Source: Kovacikia minuta CCNUW1
GTDB taxonomy: Bacteria > Cyanobacteriota > Cyanobacteriia > Leptolyngbyales > Leptolyngbyaceae
DNA length: 64,000 nucleotides
Direction of reading: 5' to 3'
NCBI RefSeq assembly: GCF_020091585.1
Contig: NZ_CP083582.1
Coordinates: 372,001-436,000 of the forward strand
Numbering within the stretch: the stretch's first letter is position 1; each line of letters starts with the position of its first letter. A program made the translations under genes and the position numbers. Under the pieces are notes generated by a model. The model searched no databases. It was not told the DNA's origin and saw only the letters and a program-made list of their open reading frames with translations. Shown here piece after piece: positions 14,291 through 24,661 of this stretch.

Positions 14291-17057
14291 CTTGAGTTCC
14301 CATCGGAATCGTGAAATAAAAGGTTGCTCCCTGCGCCAGCTGAGATTCAACCCAAATTCGTCCTTGGTGCCGTTCTATAATCTTCCGACAAATTGCCAAC
14401 CCCAAACCCGTACCGGAATATTCATCATTGGCATGTAAACGCTGAAAGATAGCAAAAATTCGATCGGCGTACCGAGGGTCGATCCCAATCCCATTGTCTC
14501 GAATGGAGAATAACCATTCCTTCGTTAAGATTTGCGCGTCTGGAGCGTTGTCCTGGTGGGAAGCATTGGGTTCTTCTCTGGTCATGATTGTGGCTGAGAT
14601 GTGAATCTGTGGGTTAGCTGCACTGCGGTATTTTAAGGAGTTGCCAATCAAATTTTGGAGTAAATTTGCGATCTGATTCGGGTCTGCTGTGATGGTTGGC
14701 AACGGGTCTGCTGTAATCCTTGCTTGATTTTCGTCGATCGCCACGTATAGGTCTTTCTTGACCCGTTCCAGCAAAGCATTACAATCGACGGATTGGCAGT
14801 TCAGTTCATACCGACCCACCCTGGAGTAAGCCAGCAAATCTTTGATCAGTTGCTGCATCCGGGTTGCGCCATCCACAATGAACCCAACGTAGGTATCGGC
14901 TTTGGCATCCAGTTGCCCCTGATACCGCTTTGCCAACATTTGGGTAAAACTTGTAATTGCCCTCAATGGCTCCTGTAAATCGTGGGAGGCGACATAGGCA
15001 AACTGTTCTAGCTCCTGGTTAGAGCGTTGTAACTCTTCTGCTAGCTTGCGGGCAGACGCTTCAGCCTGTCTCAATTGGGTAATATCTCGTCCGATCGTCA
15101 TGACAGACATGATGGAATGGTCAGCTTCCCGCTCTGGAACGACAAAAACCTGGTAACTCCGGGGTTGCTGCGGGTCTGGAATTGTGAACTCATCGATGCG
15201 CATCTCCCCGGTGGTAAAGACGCTTTCGAGAGAGTTCTCCCAGAATTGAGCAATTTCTGTGGGGTAACCTAGCTCGGACGGTTTTTTAGTCAGGAAGAAC
15301 TCAGGCGGAAACCCGGTGACATAGGTACTAGCCGGGTTGGTATAGATGTTACGGTGCCGGCGATCGTGGCGGGTAATCATATCGGGCGTATTTTCGACTA
15401 ATGTCCTGAATTCCCGCTCCCGTTGTTGCAACCTGCCATAGGCTGCTTGCAGTTCCCTGGTACGCTCTTGTACCTGCCGTTCCAATTCATCTCGCGCTGT
15501 TCTCAAGGCTTGCTCTGCCTGCTTTTGCAAAGTAATGTTGAAAAAAGCTCCCACACTGCCTCGTGGCTGTCCGTATTGATCAAATAAGGGGGCGGCGTAT
15601 TCCATCAAAGTCACCACGGTTCCATCCTGCCAGACAACCTCTACTTCCAGATCTCGAACTTCCACTCCGTGGGTGGCTGCATATTGCAGGGGTAACTCTT
15701 CGGGGGGCAGTTCTCGCCCATTCTGGTAAACCTTGAAGTTTGTGGGGCGTTCTTCGTCAGGGGCACTGAGGGAGGCATTGACCATAGACGGAATTCCTAA
15801 AGCCTGGGCAAAGGCAGGATTGACTTGAATGTGATGGCATTCTGGGTCTTCTGCAATGCCAATCCCGATCGGAATCACATCCAATAAGGTTTGTAGCTCT
15901 GACACTTTCTGCTGGAGTTCTCGATTTAATTGCTGAACGGATGCCTCTGCCGATTTGCGTTCTGTGATGTCTTCGGAAAAAATGATAATGCCACCAATTT
16001 CATGGTTGGCTGTATGCCAGGGGCAGATTTCCCATCGCAGCCATTGCTGTTCGCCATTGGCCCGCACAAACAAATCTTCATCACAGGTTTCGATCGCCCC
16101 TGCCACACACCGTTGATGCATCTGTTTCCATAGTTCTGGAATTTCGGGAAAGATTTCGTAGTGCGATCGCCCGATTAATGCTTCGATCGAATCGAGATGG
16201 TAGTCCTCCACCCACCGTTGACTGGCCATAACATAACGCATGTCCCGGTCAAACATGGCAATGCCCGCAGGGGAGTATTGGGCAAATAACCGCAGGAGGG
16301 TTTCCCTTTCTTGTAAGGCAGTTTCAATTTGCTTACGGGCATCGATCGCCATGATCGTTCCACTCATCCGCACAGGTTGCCCATCCTGGTTGTAGGAAGC
16401 CTGCCCCCGTCCTTCGACCCAGTGAATACTGCCATCTGTCCAAACCACCCGGTACTCATGCAAGTAAGGAACCTGGTTTTGCAGAGAATGGGCAACCGCC
16501 TGGTTCAGTCCTTCCCGGTCATCGGGGTGTAAACGGGTATCAAAAGTTTCATACTTCCCATCAAACCCGCCCGCAGAAAGCCCAAATAACTGCTCATGCT
16601 CTGGCGACCAGTTGATTTCTCCGGTTACCAGGTTCCAATCCCACATCCCCATCTGAGCAGCATTAAGGGCAGATCGTAACTGATTCGTGCTTTCTTCGGT
16701 GATTTTGTAGTTGAGTTGTTCAATTTTTCGGTTGCTCTCCTGTAAGTTGGTACTCAACAGATTGATAATCAGTGCCACCATTACAAACAGGGTTAACCGG
16801 AGAACGTCGTCAACATTTGAGATCTGGATTTGGTGGATGGGGGGAATAAAAAAATAGGTCAGTGCCAGGGTAGACAGCACGATCGCCAGGATGCCGGGTT
16901 GCCTGCCCCCAAACCAGGTACTGATGGCAACGGCAATGTAAAAGAAAGCACCAATCGTTCGATCGATCAGGTTATCTAACCCCAGGCTCAAGAGAAGGGC
17001 GATTGCTGCCGAGCCGATCGCCACACCATAGGGTAAAAGTCGTCGAAACAGGCTCAT
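14250..17057 (-). CDS. Membrane PAS sensor histidine kinase (DUF4118-type N-terminus)
   Basis: 935 residues. Three or four N-terminal membrane helices (ALLLSLGLDNL, GAFFYIAVAIS, ALTYFFIPP) resemble the DUF4118/KdpD-like sensor anchor. Four PAS domains follow, with PAC endings such as DGSIHWVEGRGQ. Coiled-coil linkers precede the H-box AYVASHDLQEPLRAI and a HATPase with NLIGNSLKYR, DNGIGIDPRYA and GTGLGLAICRKI. The H-box variant HDLQEP is characteristic of the phytochrome-type (HWE-distant) kinases that signal to Rcp1-like regulators, which fits the overlapping downstream gene. The stimulus is unknown; no chromophore cysteine motif is seen. Confidence 0.87.
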   Translation of the reverse strand: MSLFRRLLPYGVAIGSAAIALLLSLGLDNLIDRTIGAFFYIAVAISTWFGGRQPGILAIVLSTLALTYFFIPPIHQIQISNVDDVLRLTLFVMVALIINLLSTNLQESNRKIEQLNYKITEESTNQLRSALNAAQMGMWDWNLVTGEINWSPEHEQLFGLSAGGFDGKYETFDTRLHPDDREGLNQAVAHSLQNQVPYLHEYRVVWTDGSIHWVEGRGQASYNQDGQPVRMSGTIMAIDARKQIETALQERETLLRLFAQYSPAGIAMFDRDMRYVMASQRWVEDYHLDSIEALIGRSHYEIFPEIPELWKQMHQRCVAGAIETCDEDLFVRANGEQQWLRWEICPWHTANHEIGGIIIFSEDITERKSAEASVQQLNRELQQKVSELQTLLDVIPIGIGIAEDPECHHIQVNPAFAQALGIPSMVNASLSAPDEERPTNFKVYQNGRELPPEELPLQYAATHGVEVRDLEVEVVWQDGTVVTLMEYAAPLFDQYGQPRGSVGAFFNITLQKQAEQALRTARDELERQVQERTRELQAAYGRLQQREREFRTLVENTPDMITRHDRRHRNIYTNPASTYVTGFPPEFFLTKKPSELGYPTEIAQFWENSLESVFTTGEMRIDEFTIPDPQQPRSYQVFVVPEREADHSIMSVMTIGRDITQLRQAEASARKLAEELQRSNQELEQFAYVASHDLQEPLRAITSFTQMLAKRYQGQLDAKADTYVGFIVDGATRMQQLIKDLLAYSRVGRYELNCQSVDCNALLERVKKDLYVAIDENQARITADPLPTITADPNQIANLLQNLIGNSLKYRSAANPQIHISATIMTREEPNASHQDNAPDAQILTKEWLFSIRDNGIGIDPRYADRIFAIFQRLHANDEYSGTGLGLAICRKIIERHQGRIWVESQLAQGATFYFTIPMGTQDDNLSKITQDSTG

Positions 17058-17271
17058 CCCTTTTTACCTCCCCGAATATGTTGTCAGTATGCCTAATATC
17101 AGAAGGAAGGTGATAGAGCAGTGCCAAATCAGCTATGAGTGAGCAGTTCTTGCGTTATTGGCGATCCACGGTCAGCAAAAAGCTGATGGTGAACTGCTGA
17201 TGGGGGATACTGGGACGCTTCTCATAACTCATCGCAACTGAATTTGAAAAAGTGGCAGCTTCATTGGGGCG

Positions 17272-17312
17272 AAAAGGGGAAGGGGGAAGGCGAAAGGGGG
17301 AAGGGGGAAGGG
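17272..17312. repeat. Purine heptamer array (AAGGGGG-like)
   Basis: Imperfect AAGGGGG / GGCGAAA heptamers downstream of the solute-binding-protein gene. The spacer 17058-17331 shows no other feature. Confidence 0.6.
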
Positions 17313-17331
17313 AGACTCATTTTCCCTACCA

Positions 17332-18991
17332 TTACTTTTTGCTAATTCCATCAAATGGCTCACTCCCCAGGGGGCTGGGAACCCAACCATCAATGGTTTT
17401 GCGTTTTGCCAGCAGGGGTTGGGCGTGGACGATCGGCAACCGCAGGGATTCTTGATGCAGAATCTTATCCACTTCAGCGTAGAGCTTGGCTCTGGCGGCA
17501 CGATCGCCCGTTGCCCGTCCCTGATTCAGGAGTTTGAACACCTGGGCATTCTTCCAGTTGCCAATGTCGCTCGTACCACCGGGACCAAAGTGGGGATAGT
17601 AGAAACTATCTGGGTCGCCATAGTCGCCCGTCCAACCCAACATAAAGGATTGGTAACCAGGAGCTTTACGACGATCCGCCAGGTAAGCCGCCCAGTCTTT
17701 TGTTTTCAGGTTCACCCGAATCCCAACCGCACTTAAATCGGCAGCAAAGGATTCGGCGATCGGCTTGGGGTTAGGAAAATAGGGGCGAGACGTGGGCATA
17801 TACCATAACTCCAGGTCAAAGCCCTTCTCGTAGCCAGCGGCGGCAAGCAGTTGTTTGGCTTTTTGAGGATTGTGGGCATAGGCAGCCAGACTCGGATTCT
17901 GTGCCCAGGCGAGGGGAGGTGGCGTAAAGTGTGGATCGTTAATTCCCAGGTTGCCCCAAAATGCTTTCACAATGTCTGCTTGCTTCAGGGCGTAGGCGAT
18001 CGCCTGCCGCACCCGCACATCAGATAGCGGTTTATACCCAGGATTCAATGCCAGGTAGCCGACATTAAAAGCAGGACGGGCAACCGACTCCAGATTGGAG
18101 TCGCTGTCGATCTCCTGTTGTTGGTCGGGAGAGAGTTCGGTGGTGAAGTCGATCTGTCCAGCTCGCAGTTGCGCCAGGCGGGCAGCAGGATCGTTAATAA
18201 ACCGGATGACCAACTGCTCTACTTTGGGTGATCCTTTGCGCCAGTAGGTGGGGTTCTTTTCGAGCAGGATGCGATCGCCGGTGCGCCACTCCTTAAACAC
18301 AAATGGCCCCGTTCCCACTGCCAGTGACCCTGCTGTACCGTAACTCGCCCCAGCTTTTTTGATTGCCGTTGGACTGGCAATGCCAAAAAAACTAGAGGCG
18401 ATCGCGCTAGGAAAGGCTGCAAAGGGTTGTTTGAGGACAAATTGGACTGTGGAACGATTGACCACTTTTACCGACTGAAGCAGGGAATCTGGCGTCTCCC
18501 CGAAACCCGCCGAATATTTGCTGCCAGATTTCGTAAACTTTCCCCGCATTACGATAGCCATTGGGGTGCTTTGGGTCCCACCAGCGTTCCACATTAAACT
18601 TCACTGCCTCCGCATCAAATGCAGTTCCGTCGTGAAACTTCACCCCCTGACGCAGCTTAAATGTCCAGGTTTTGCCATCTTTTGAGGCGGTCCAGTTAGT
18701 TGCCAAACCCGGTTCCAGGTCGGTCAACCCTGGCTTAAACTGCATCAGGCGATTGTAAATCTGGTTCTGGACAATGATGGAATTGCCATCCGTAATGTTG
18801 CCTGGTTCCAGATTAACCGGCTGCCCACTGGCACCATAAATCAGAGCACCTGAAGGCAGCGGAGACGGAATCGGATTCGTTCCGCTTGGCGCAGGGCTTT
18901 CGGGTTGGGGAGCTGCACAGTTAGAAAGGGCGATCGCAATCCCAAACACCCCTATCAGAAAACCACGACGCTGCAACATACGGTATTTCAT
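17332..18991 (-). pseudogene. Extracytoplasmic solute-binding lipoprotein (ABC family 5), frameshifted
   Basis: Two overlapping frames together make one family-5 (DppA/OppA-like) peptide or nickel binding protein of about 545 residues. The first (18991 to about 18500) begins MLQRRGFLIGVFGIAIALSNC, a lipoprotein signal with Cys in the lipobox, and carries TWTFKLRQGVKFHDGT. The second continues from GETPDSLLQSVKVV through GTGPFVFKEW to the end. The frame changes at the C4 run at 18498-18501; removing one base joins them cleanly as FGGF-GETPDSLL. This may be a sequence error rather than a dead gene. No permease or ATPase genes are adjacent. Confidence 0.8.
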
Positions 18992-19079
18992 CTAATCACT
19001 CTCATTGGGAAATAGGGAGTAGGAAGCAGGGAACCCCATCCCCCCATCCTCTCATCCCCCATCCCTCATCCCCCATCCC

Positions 19080-19364
19080 TCATCCTTTCCCCTTCGCTTC
19101 CTTAACCATTGCAATCAATGTATGGTGAGCATCTTCAGCATCCTGCAACAGATGATCAAAGGGAATCCGCAGGGGAGCGGTCGTTCCATCATTCACCTGA
19201 GTTGTTAAATTCATCCCTTCCGCATCAATCGAAACCATTGCAGCAGCCGTGGCGTCAGTGGCATTCCCAAAAACTTTGGCGTAGAGCAGCACCGCATCGG
19301 CATGATCCTGATTCATATGCTTACAGATGCGATCGCTGATTTGGGGAGAGAATGATTCAGGCAT
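19080..19364 (-). CDS. DUF2470 domain protein
   Basis: 94 residues. Residues 1-85 match the DUF2470 fold found at the C-terminus of haem-utilisation HugZ-type flavoproteins: ISDRICKHMNQDHADAVLLYAKVFG with the conserved HMNxDH, then MVSIDAEGMNL and IPFDHLLQDAEDAHHTLIAM. In cyanobacteria it exists as a single-domain protein. A role in haem binding is suggested by the family, not shown here. It is flanked by C-rich heptamer arrays (about 19033-19086). Confidence 0.85.
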   Translation of the reverse strand: MPESFSPQISDRICKHMNQDHADAVLLYAKVFGNATDATAAAMVSIDAEGMNLTTQVNDGTTAPLRIPFDHLLQDAEDAHHTLIAMVKEAKGKG

Positions 19365-19480
19365 AGGAGAGATGGGGGAATGGGGAAAGGATAAGGGCTA
19401 AAGATAAAAGGGGAGTAGGGGGTGGAGTGAATCAATTACCGATTACCAATGACCTTGGTACATCTCGACCAACACAAACC

Positions 19481-19904
19481 TTATTTTTGACGAATAAAGT
19501 ATTCTGCTGTGTTTTCCGTTGGAGAACGGTACAAAAACAGTTCCTTATTATCGGGCAAGGCGTAAAGATAATACACCACTTCCGCCAATGACAGTTGCCG
19601 ATCGCGGGGAATTCCCCGATTTTCTGGGAAATAGCCCCCACTTCTAACCACGGTGTACCCGCTTAAAATATTGGCTGCTGTGTTAACCAGCGTCTGGTAA
19701 TCTCCTCCCACAAAATTTGGATCAGTCTGTAAATCTGCCAATCTACCGCCAGAAAGGACATTGTTTTGAGCAGCAATCTGCCTGACCTGGGTCAACAGCA
19801 AAACTCCCTTTCGCAACTCGGTCTGTGCCCAAACTGCTTGAGCCACGATGATGGTGAAAGTGGCTGCGATCCGCCAATCGAATCAGCCAACGGACTTGCA
19901 TCAT
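19481..19904 (-). pseudogene. Periplasmic hypothetical protein, 5' frameshift
   Basis: A frame of about 120 residues (VWAQTELRKGVLLLTQ ... FLYRSPTENTAEYF) has no acceptable start of its own: upstream codons read into a signal-like IAATFTIIVAQAVWAQ and then a stop. In the neighbouring frame an ATG at 19904 with GGAG nine bases upstream gives MMQVRWLIR. Removing one T in the GATTGG stretch near 19868-19880 joins them into a normal signal peptide ending VWAQ. I do not recognise the mature protein. An insertion error in the sequence is the likely cause. Confidence 0.55.
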
Positions 19905-20178
19905 TGGGTTTAACTCCTTCGACACGATTAAGCCTATCAATGGGATAGAGAATTCAGAAGTCAGGAGCCAGGAGTCAGAACAAGTTATTCTGGATTTTGA
20001 CGCCTGGATTGTTACAAGGTAGCGATGGCAGCCTTGTTTTGAAAATTTCCATCCTGATTGCTTCCAGCTTAATTTCTCTGTTAACGGCAGCCAGAAAATT
20101 CTTGATTTGATTCAAATTTGCTTTTATTACGGGTGCTTGGGCTAAGTTCATTGCCTAAACTCAAGAGGGGAGCTAATC

Positions 20179-20207
20179 TTGACAAAATAGTACAATCGTA
20201 TTAATAA
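20179..20207 (+). promoter_or_regulatory. Sigma-70-type promoter for the DUF4230 gene
   Basis: A perfect TTGACA at 20179-20184 is followed after 17 bases by TAATAA at 20202-20207, and the gene starts 26 bases further on after an AAGGGA stretch. Confidence 0.45.
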
Positions 20208-20232
20208 TCAAAAAGGGATAGCGGGGTGGGCT

Positions 20233-20985
20233 ATGGGATACAACGAGCAGGAAGAACAGGACAGCGGTAGCGGGTGGTATGTGCTCAGAAGCCTGGGGCT
20301 GATGCTAACTGGGGGCGCGGTAGCTGCGGCATTGCTGGTTGCGGTTGGAGCCTGGCGGGTGGGCGATCGCTTCCTTGCCCCATTTAGTCATCTCTTCCGG
20401 GTTGCCCAACCTGCCCCCAAGGTTGATGTCCAGTCCGTTGTGATTCAGCAAGTACGCAACGCCAGTGAGCTGACCACAGCCGTTTTTACGATGGAAGCCG
20501 TGGTACCCACCAGCCAGGATTCCAACATCGGTGGGTTCGTTCTGGGAACCACCAAACTCCTCTACATTGCCCACGGTCAGGTGCAGGCAGGCGTCGATCT
20601 GAGTCAACTAACCCCAGAGAATGTCCAGGTGGGGAGCGATCGTATTCAGATTCAGTTGCCTCCTCCCACCATTCTGGACAGCAAAATTGATGTTAGCCGC
20701 TCCAGTGTTTACGACTACAACCGGGGTATGTTGGGTTTGGGACCAGATGTTGCCCCCCAACTGCAAGCCCTGGCACAGCAGGAAGCCCTCAAAAAAATTA
20801 TCACCGCCGCCTGTAGTGATGGTGTTCTAACCAAGGCAAGCGATCGGGCAAAACTCGTTGTTACCCAGCTTTTGGCAACCACTGGCTACAAAGCGGTAGC
20901 CGTAGAAGTTCAACCGCCAGCACCGGATGCCTGTCCGATGGAAGGAAAAGAGGAGAAAAGAGAAGGGATGGAGAATGGGGGATAG
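20233..20985 (+). CDS. DUF4230 domain membrane-anchored protein
   Basis: 250 residues. A single membrane helix (LTGGAVAAALLVAVGAW, about residues 24-42) anchors it, with the rest outside. The folded part has the DUF4230 pattern: VVIQQVRNASELTTAVFTMEAVV, then GTTKLLYIAHGQVQAGVDLSQL and VQLPPPTILDSKIDVSRSSVYDYNRG. The end is a charged tail partly encoded by purine-rich repeats (KEEKREGMENGG). Function is unknown. A good promoter lies directly upstream. Confidence 0.8.
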   Translation: MGYNEQEEQDSGSGWYVLRSLGLMLTGGAVAAALLVAVGAWRVGDRFLAPFSHLFRVAQPAPKVDVQSVVIQQVRNASELTTAVFTMEAVVPTSQDSNIGGFVLGTTKLLYIAHGQVQAGVDLSQLTPENVQVGSDRIQIQLPPPTILDSKIDVSRSSVYDYNRGMLGLGPDVAPQLQALAQQEALKKIITAACSDGVLTKASDRAKLVVTQLLATTGYKAVAVEVQPPAPDACPMEGKEEKREGMENGG

Positions 20986-20990
20986 GGAAG

Positions 20991-21020
20991 TTTTAAGTTT
21001 TAAGTTTTGAGTTTTAAGTT
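20991..21020. repeat. STRR heptamer array (TTTTAAG/TTTTGAG)n
   Basis: Four units of TTTTAAG or TTTTGAG directly after the DUF4230 gene. The same unit occurs at 50649-50691, 53553-53584 (complement) and 63876-63905. Confidence 0.85.
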
Positions 21021-21090
21021 GAGTAATCGGCAATGGGTAGAACATTAGACTTTTTCCCAAACCCCAACCCCCAACCCCCTAGACCCACTC

Positions 21091-24000
21091 CTAATCCTCT
21101 AGCGGCAACCTTACCTCAAATAGGGAACCAACGCCTACTTCGCTCTGGAAGGTGATGGAACCGTTGTGGGCATTAACGCAACGCTGGACGATCGTCAACC
21201 CCAACCCTGTGCCGGGAATGGTGCCGACATTTTTGGCTCGATGAAATGCTTCAAACAAGCGAGTACATTCTTCCGCAGGAATTCCAATGCCCCAATCCTG
21301 AACCCGGAAAATGATGGCTTTCGTATCCCTGGCAACCTCTAGCTGAACCTGGCTGCCAATTGGCGAATATTTCACCCCATTCGAGAGCAGGTTTGTCAAA
21401 ATTTGCCGGAGTAGCTTTTCGTCTACGCAAGCCTTCTCGATCGAGCATTGGCGGTTGTAGATTAGCTGATGCTGCTTACCGATGCTGCCCTGAATTTGGG
21501 CTACCAGGTCCAGGCAAAACTGATTGAGGTCGATGGGAGTTGGGTAGAACTCCAGGCGATCGGCTTCAGCCTGACCAATGAGCAAAATATCCTCCAGCAG
21601 TTGGGTCATGTGCTGCACCGTATCCTGAATCAGATGAAGTTGCTCCAGCCGTTCTTCTTCACTCCAGCGATGCTCATAGTATTCCAGCAATTCTGATGCA
21701 GACAAAATGGTACTCAAAGGCGTGCGAAACTCGTGGGAAGTCATTGCCACGAAACGGGATTTCAGTTCGCTCAGTTCCTTTTCCTTTTCCAGGGTTTTCA
21801 GCAGTTCTTCTTCCAATTGTTTGCGATCGGTGATATCTTCCGCAATTCCCGTAATCAGACCTATCTTTCCAGTTTCGTCCCTGATGGGAAAGGCGCGATC
21901 GCGAATCCAGCGAAGCGTGCCATCCGCTCGACAAATCCGGTATTCTTGATCAAATTCGCTGTGGCGATTCTTGATTAAGGTCATAACGCGATCGCGGTCT
22001 TCGGGATGGATAATCTCGCTCCAGGCAAAACTGTCGTCATAAACGCTGGTGCAGGGGTAACCCCAAATTTGTTCGTAGGCAGGGCTAACATAGATGACCT
22101 GGTTTTGTAGCGGATTTCTCATCCAAAAAACCTGCTGAATGTTTTCTGTAATTTGGCGAAACTTTTCTTCACTGGCGCGCAACGCTTGCAAAAGTTGTGC
22201 CTGCCCCAGGGCAATTCCTACCTGGTCAGCCAATTGCTGCAACAATTCAATTTCAAACCCTGACCACTGGCGCGTTGTACCGCACTGGTGAACAATCATT
22301 AAGCCCCAGAGATCCGCTCCTTGAATTAAGGGAACCACCAGTTTTGCTTTGACATTCAACTGATTCAAGAATTCTTGATGGCAGGGAGTTAAGCCCGCCG
22401 TTTCGATGTTATCGATGCTTGCAATTCGTCCCTGCCGGTAGGGCGCGTGATAGTCAACAGGGAAAACCTCCGGGGAGAATCGCATCCCAACCAGGCTGTT
22501 GAAACCGGGAACGATCGCTTCAGTCATCACCATTCCCGCACCATCGGGAAATAGCTGGTAAATCAGAACCCGGTCTGCCAGCAAGAGTTCCCTCACCTCG
22601 GTCACCGTTGTTTGCAGAATGTTTTCTAGATGCAAAGACTGCCGAATTTTCAGACTGATGTCGGCAAACAGGCGCGATCGTAACCCCTGCCATTCCAGTT
22701 CTTCCTCTGCCAGCTTGCGATCAGTGACATTTTGCACCAGGGACAACAGTGAAATGACATTACCCGCCTCATCTCTGAGAACCGAGTTGTACCATTCGCA
22801 GTGAACAATTCCCCCGGTTTTCGTATAGTTCCGGTACGATAGGACATTTCGCTGTAAATGCCCGCCAAACAACTGGTTGATAGATTCTGCAACGGCTTCC
22901 CGATCGGCGTCATAAACAAATCTCCAGCCCTGATCTAATTGCTTGCCCCAAACCTCTTCACTATTCCAGCCAAAAATTGCCTCTGCTTCTCCTACCCACC
23001 GGGTTATGCGAAGGTCTGCATCCCACTCAATCACCGCCAGGGGAGAATTCTCAAAATGAAAATTTAAGTGCCGCAATGCATTTTGTAATTGCTTCTGGGT
23101 GTGCTTGCGATCGGTAATATCGGTAAACGAAAGCACGGTTGCGTAGGGTTGGGTCTCCCCCCTACGGAACAGGGGTTGAGAATTAACCGAAACCCAAACC
23201 ACTGCCCCCTCTGGTTTCTGGATTCCCATCACAACATCGGAGCAGGGTCGGCCAGTTTTCAACGTCACCCAGCCAGGATGCAGGGCAGCAGGAAAAGCTT
23301 CCCCCTCTTCGTTGATCAAGTTCAACTGCAAATCTAAAGCGTTACCACTCAAAATCTGGCTGCATGAAATCCCCAGAATTCTCTCTGCACTGTCATTACA
23401 GGCATGGATGGCACCCGTCGCATCTTGCAAAATTACGCCTTCTTGGAGGGCAGCCACAACGGATCGATAGCGCTGTTCGCTTTCTAATAAGGCTGTTTGG
23501 GCTTGCTGCCGCCGCCCAATTTCCTGCTTGAGTTGTTCGATCGCAGTTTCCAGATCGGTTGTGCGTTCTTCAATCAATCGTTCCAGTTGCCTGTTTGTCT
23601 GTTGCAGCAGCACTTCTAAATGCTTCTGTTGTGACTCATTGTGTTTGCGATCGCGAATGTTTTGCACCGATGTAAAGCAATATTCCTTGCCTCTAAATTC
23701 CAGATAATTGCCCGTAATTTCAACCGGAATCAAGTCTCCCTGCCGCGTCCAGTGCAGAGACTCAAAGGTAGAACCATTCCAGGTTTCATGATTTGCCCAA
23801 AATTCTGACCAGGTTTCCAGTGGAAAATTAGGATCAATATCGGACACTTTGAGGGCTAACAACTCCTGCTGCGAATAACCCAGATGTTTGCAGGCAGCCT
23901 CATTCACCAATTCAAATTGACCATCAGCCCCTAACCAGAAACAAGCATCAGACATGTGTTGCAACGAGAACTGGGAGAGTTGGAGTTGGGCTTCTGCCCA

Positions 24001-24480
24001 CTGGAGTGCCTGTTCCGTTTCCTCCCGCTCCATCACCGTAGCGATGATTTGGCAGATTACCTTGATTTCGTCGTGAATAGTGGCAGCTTGTAATTGCTTT
24101 AGATCCTGGACTTCCAGAATTAATTTGCCAATGGCGGTGCCATCTCCACCGTAAATGGGAAAGGTAACCTGCTGTTCAGGAGAGGTTGGCTTGCCGTAGC
24201 TGGCAAAGATTTGGGGAGGAGCAGCAGGGAGAAGGGAGACAAACGCCTGAATTGAGGGTTTGGCACCTGCGAGATCGCCCCCCGTTATTTCAATTCGCTG
24301 GATACTTCCTGCGGTTGCTCCTGTAATTTGTACCAGGTAATCCAGCGCAAATTTGCTAATGTCCTGAAGGTTGTCCGTTGTTAGGCGGTTGGTCAACGCT
24401 AACAGGAAGGCAGTCCATTGAAGTTGAGTGTCATGACGGAAAAGAGATCCCGAAGTGATTTCAACCGGATCTGAAGGCAT
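21091..24480 (-). CDS. Multi-PAS/GAF sensor histidine kinase
   Basis: About 1129 residues from the ATG at 24480 (the longer frame from 24585 adds an unlikely leader). N-terminal GAF-like region, then three PAS domains separated by a coiled coil (HLEVLLQQTNRQLERLIEERT), a phytochrome-like GAF domain (LEWQGLRSRLFADISLKIRQ ... YRQGRIASIDNI), a further PAS (YVSPAYEQIWGYP), the H-box VAMTSHEFRTPLSTIL and a HATPase with LLSNGVKYSP, DWGIGIPAEE and GTGLGLTIV. It has no membrane helix. The GAF lacks an obvious CH chromophore motif, so light sensing is not indicated. No regulator gene is adjacent. Confidence 0.87.
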   Translation of the reverse strand: MPSDPVEITSGSLFRHDTQLQWTAFLLALTNRLTTDNLQDISKFALDYLVQITGATAGSIQRIEITGGDLAGAKPSIQAFVSLLPAAPPQIFASYGKPTSPEQQVTFPIYGGDGTAIGKLILEVQDLKQLQAATIHDEIKVICQIIATVMEREETEQALQWAEAQLQLSQFSLQHMSDACFWLGADGQFELVNEAACKHLGYSQQELLALKVSDIDPNFPLETWSEFWANHETWNGSTFESLHWTRQGDLIPVEITGNYLEFRGKEYCFTSVQNIRDRKHNESQQKHLEVLLQQTNRQLERLIEERTTDLETAIEQLKQEIGRRQQAQTALLESEQRYRSVVAALQEGVILQDATGAIHACNDSAERILGISCSQILSGNALDLQLNLINEEGEAFPAALHPGWVTLKTGRPCSDVVMGIQKPEGAVVWVSVNSQPLFRRGETQPYATVLSFTDITDRKHTQKQLQNALRHLNFHFENSPLAVIEWDADLRITRWVGEAEAIFGWNSEEVWGKQLDQGWRFVYDADREAVAESINQLFGGHLQRNVLSYRNYTKTGGIVHCEWYNSVLRDEAGNVISLLSLVQNVTDRKLAEEELEWQGLRSRLFADISLKIRQSLHLENILQTTVTEVRELLLADRVLIYQLFPDGAGMVMTEAIVPGFNSLVGMRFSPEVFPVDYHAPYRQGRIASIDNIETAGLTPCHQEFLNQLNVKAKLVVPLIQGADLWGLMIVHQCGTTRQWSGFEIELLQQLADQVGIALGQAQLLQALRASEEKFRQITENIQQVFWMRNPLQNQVIYVSPAYEQIWGYPCTSVYDDSFAWSEIIHPEDRDRVMTLIKNRHSEFDQEYRICRADGTLRWIRDRAFPIRDETGKIGLITGIAEDITDRKQLEEELLKTLEKEKELSELKSRFVAMTSHEFRTPLSTILSASELLEYYEHRWSEEERLEQLHLIQDTVQHMTQLLEDILLIGQAEADRLEFYPTPIDLNQFCLDLVAQIQGSIGKQHQLIYNRQCSIEKACVDEKLLRQILTNLLSNGVKYSPIGSQVQLEVARDTKAIIFRVQDWGIGIPAEECTRLFEAFHRAKNVGTIPGTGLGLTIVQRCVNAHNGSITFQSEVGVGSLFEVRLPLED

Positions 24481-24661
24481 AGTGGATGACGATAAGGCGA
24501 CAGGCAATGAATTTAGTAAGGACAAATTGCCCAAAAATATAACAGGGATTGAATCTGTTAAGTTTTTGTCACCTTTGCAAAGCAATCAAACCATCGAGGG
24601 GGTTAAGGTAATCGGGCACGAATTTTGAACGAACCCACCCCCGTCCTCCCATTTCGCAGTT

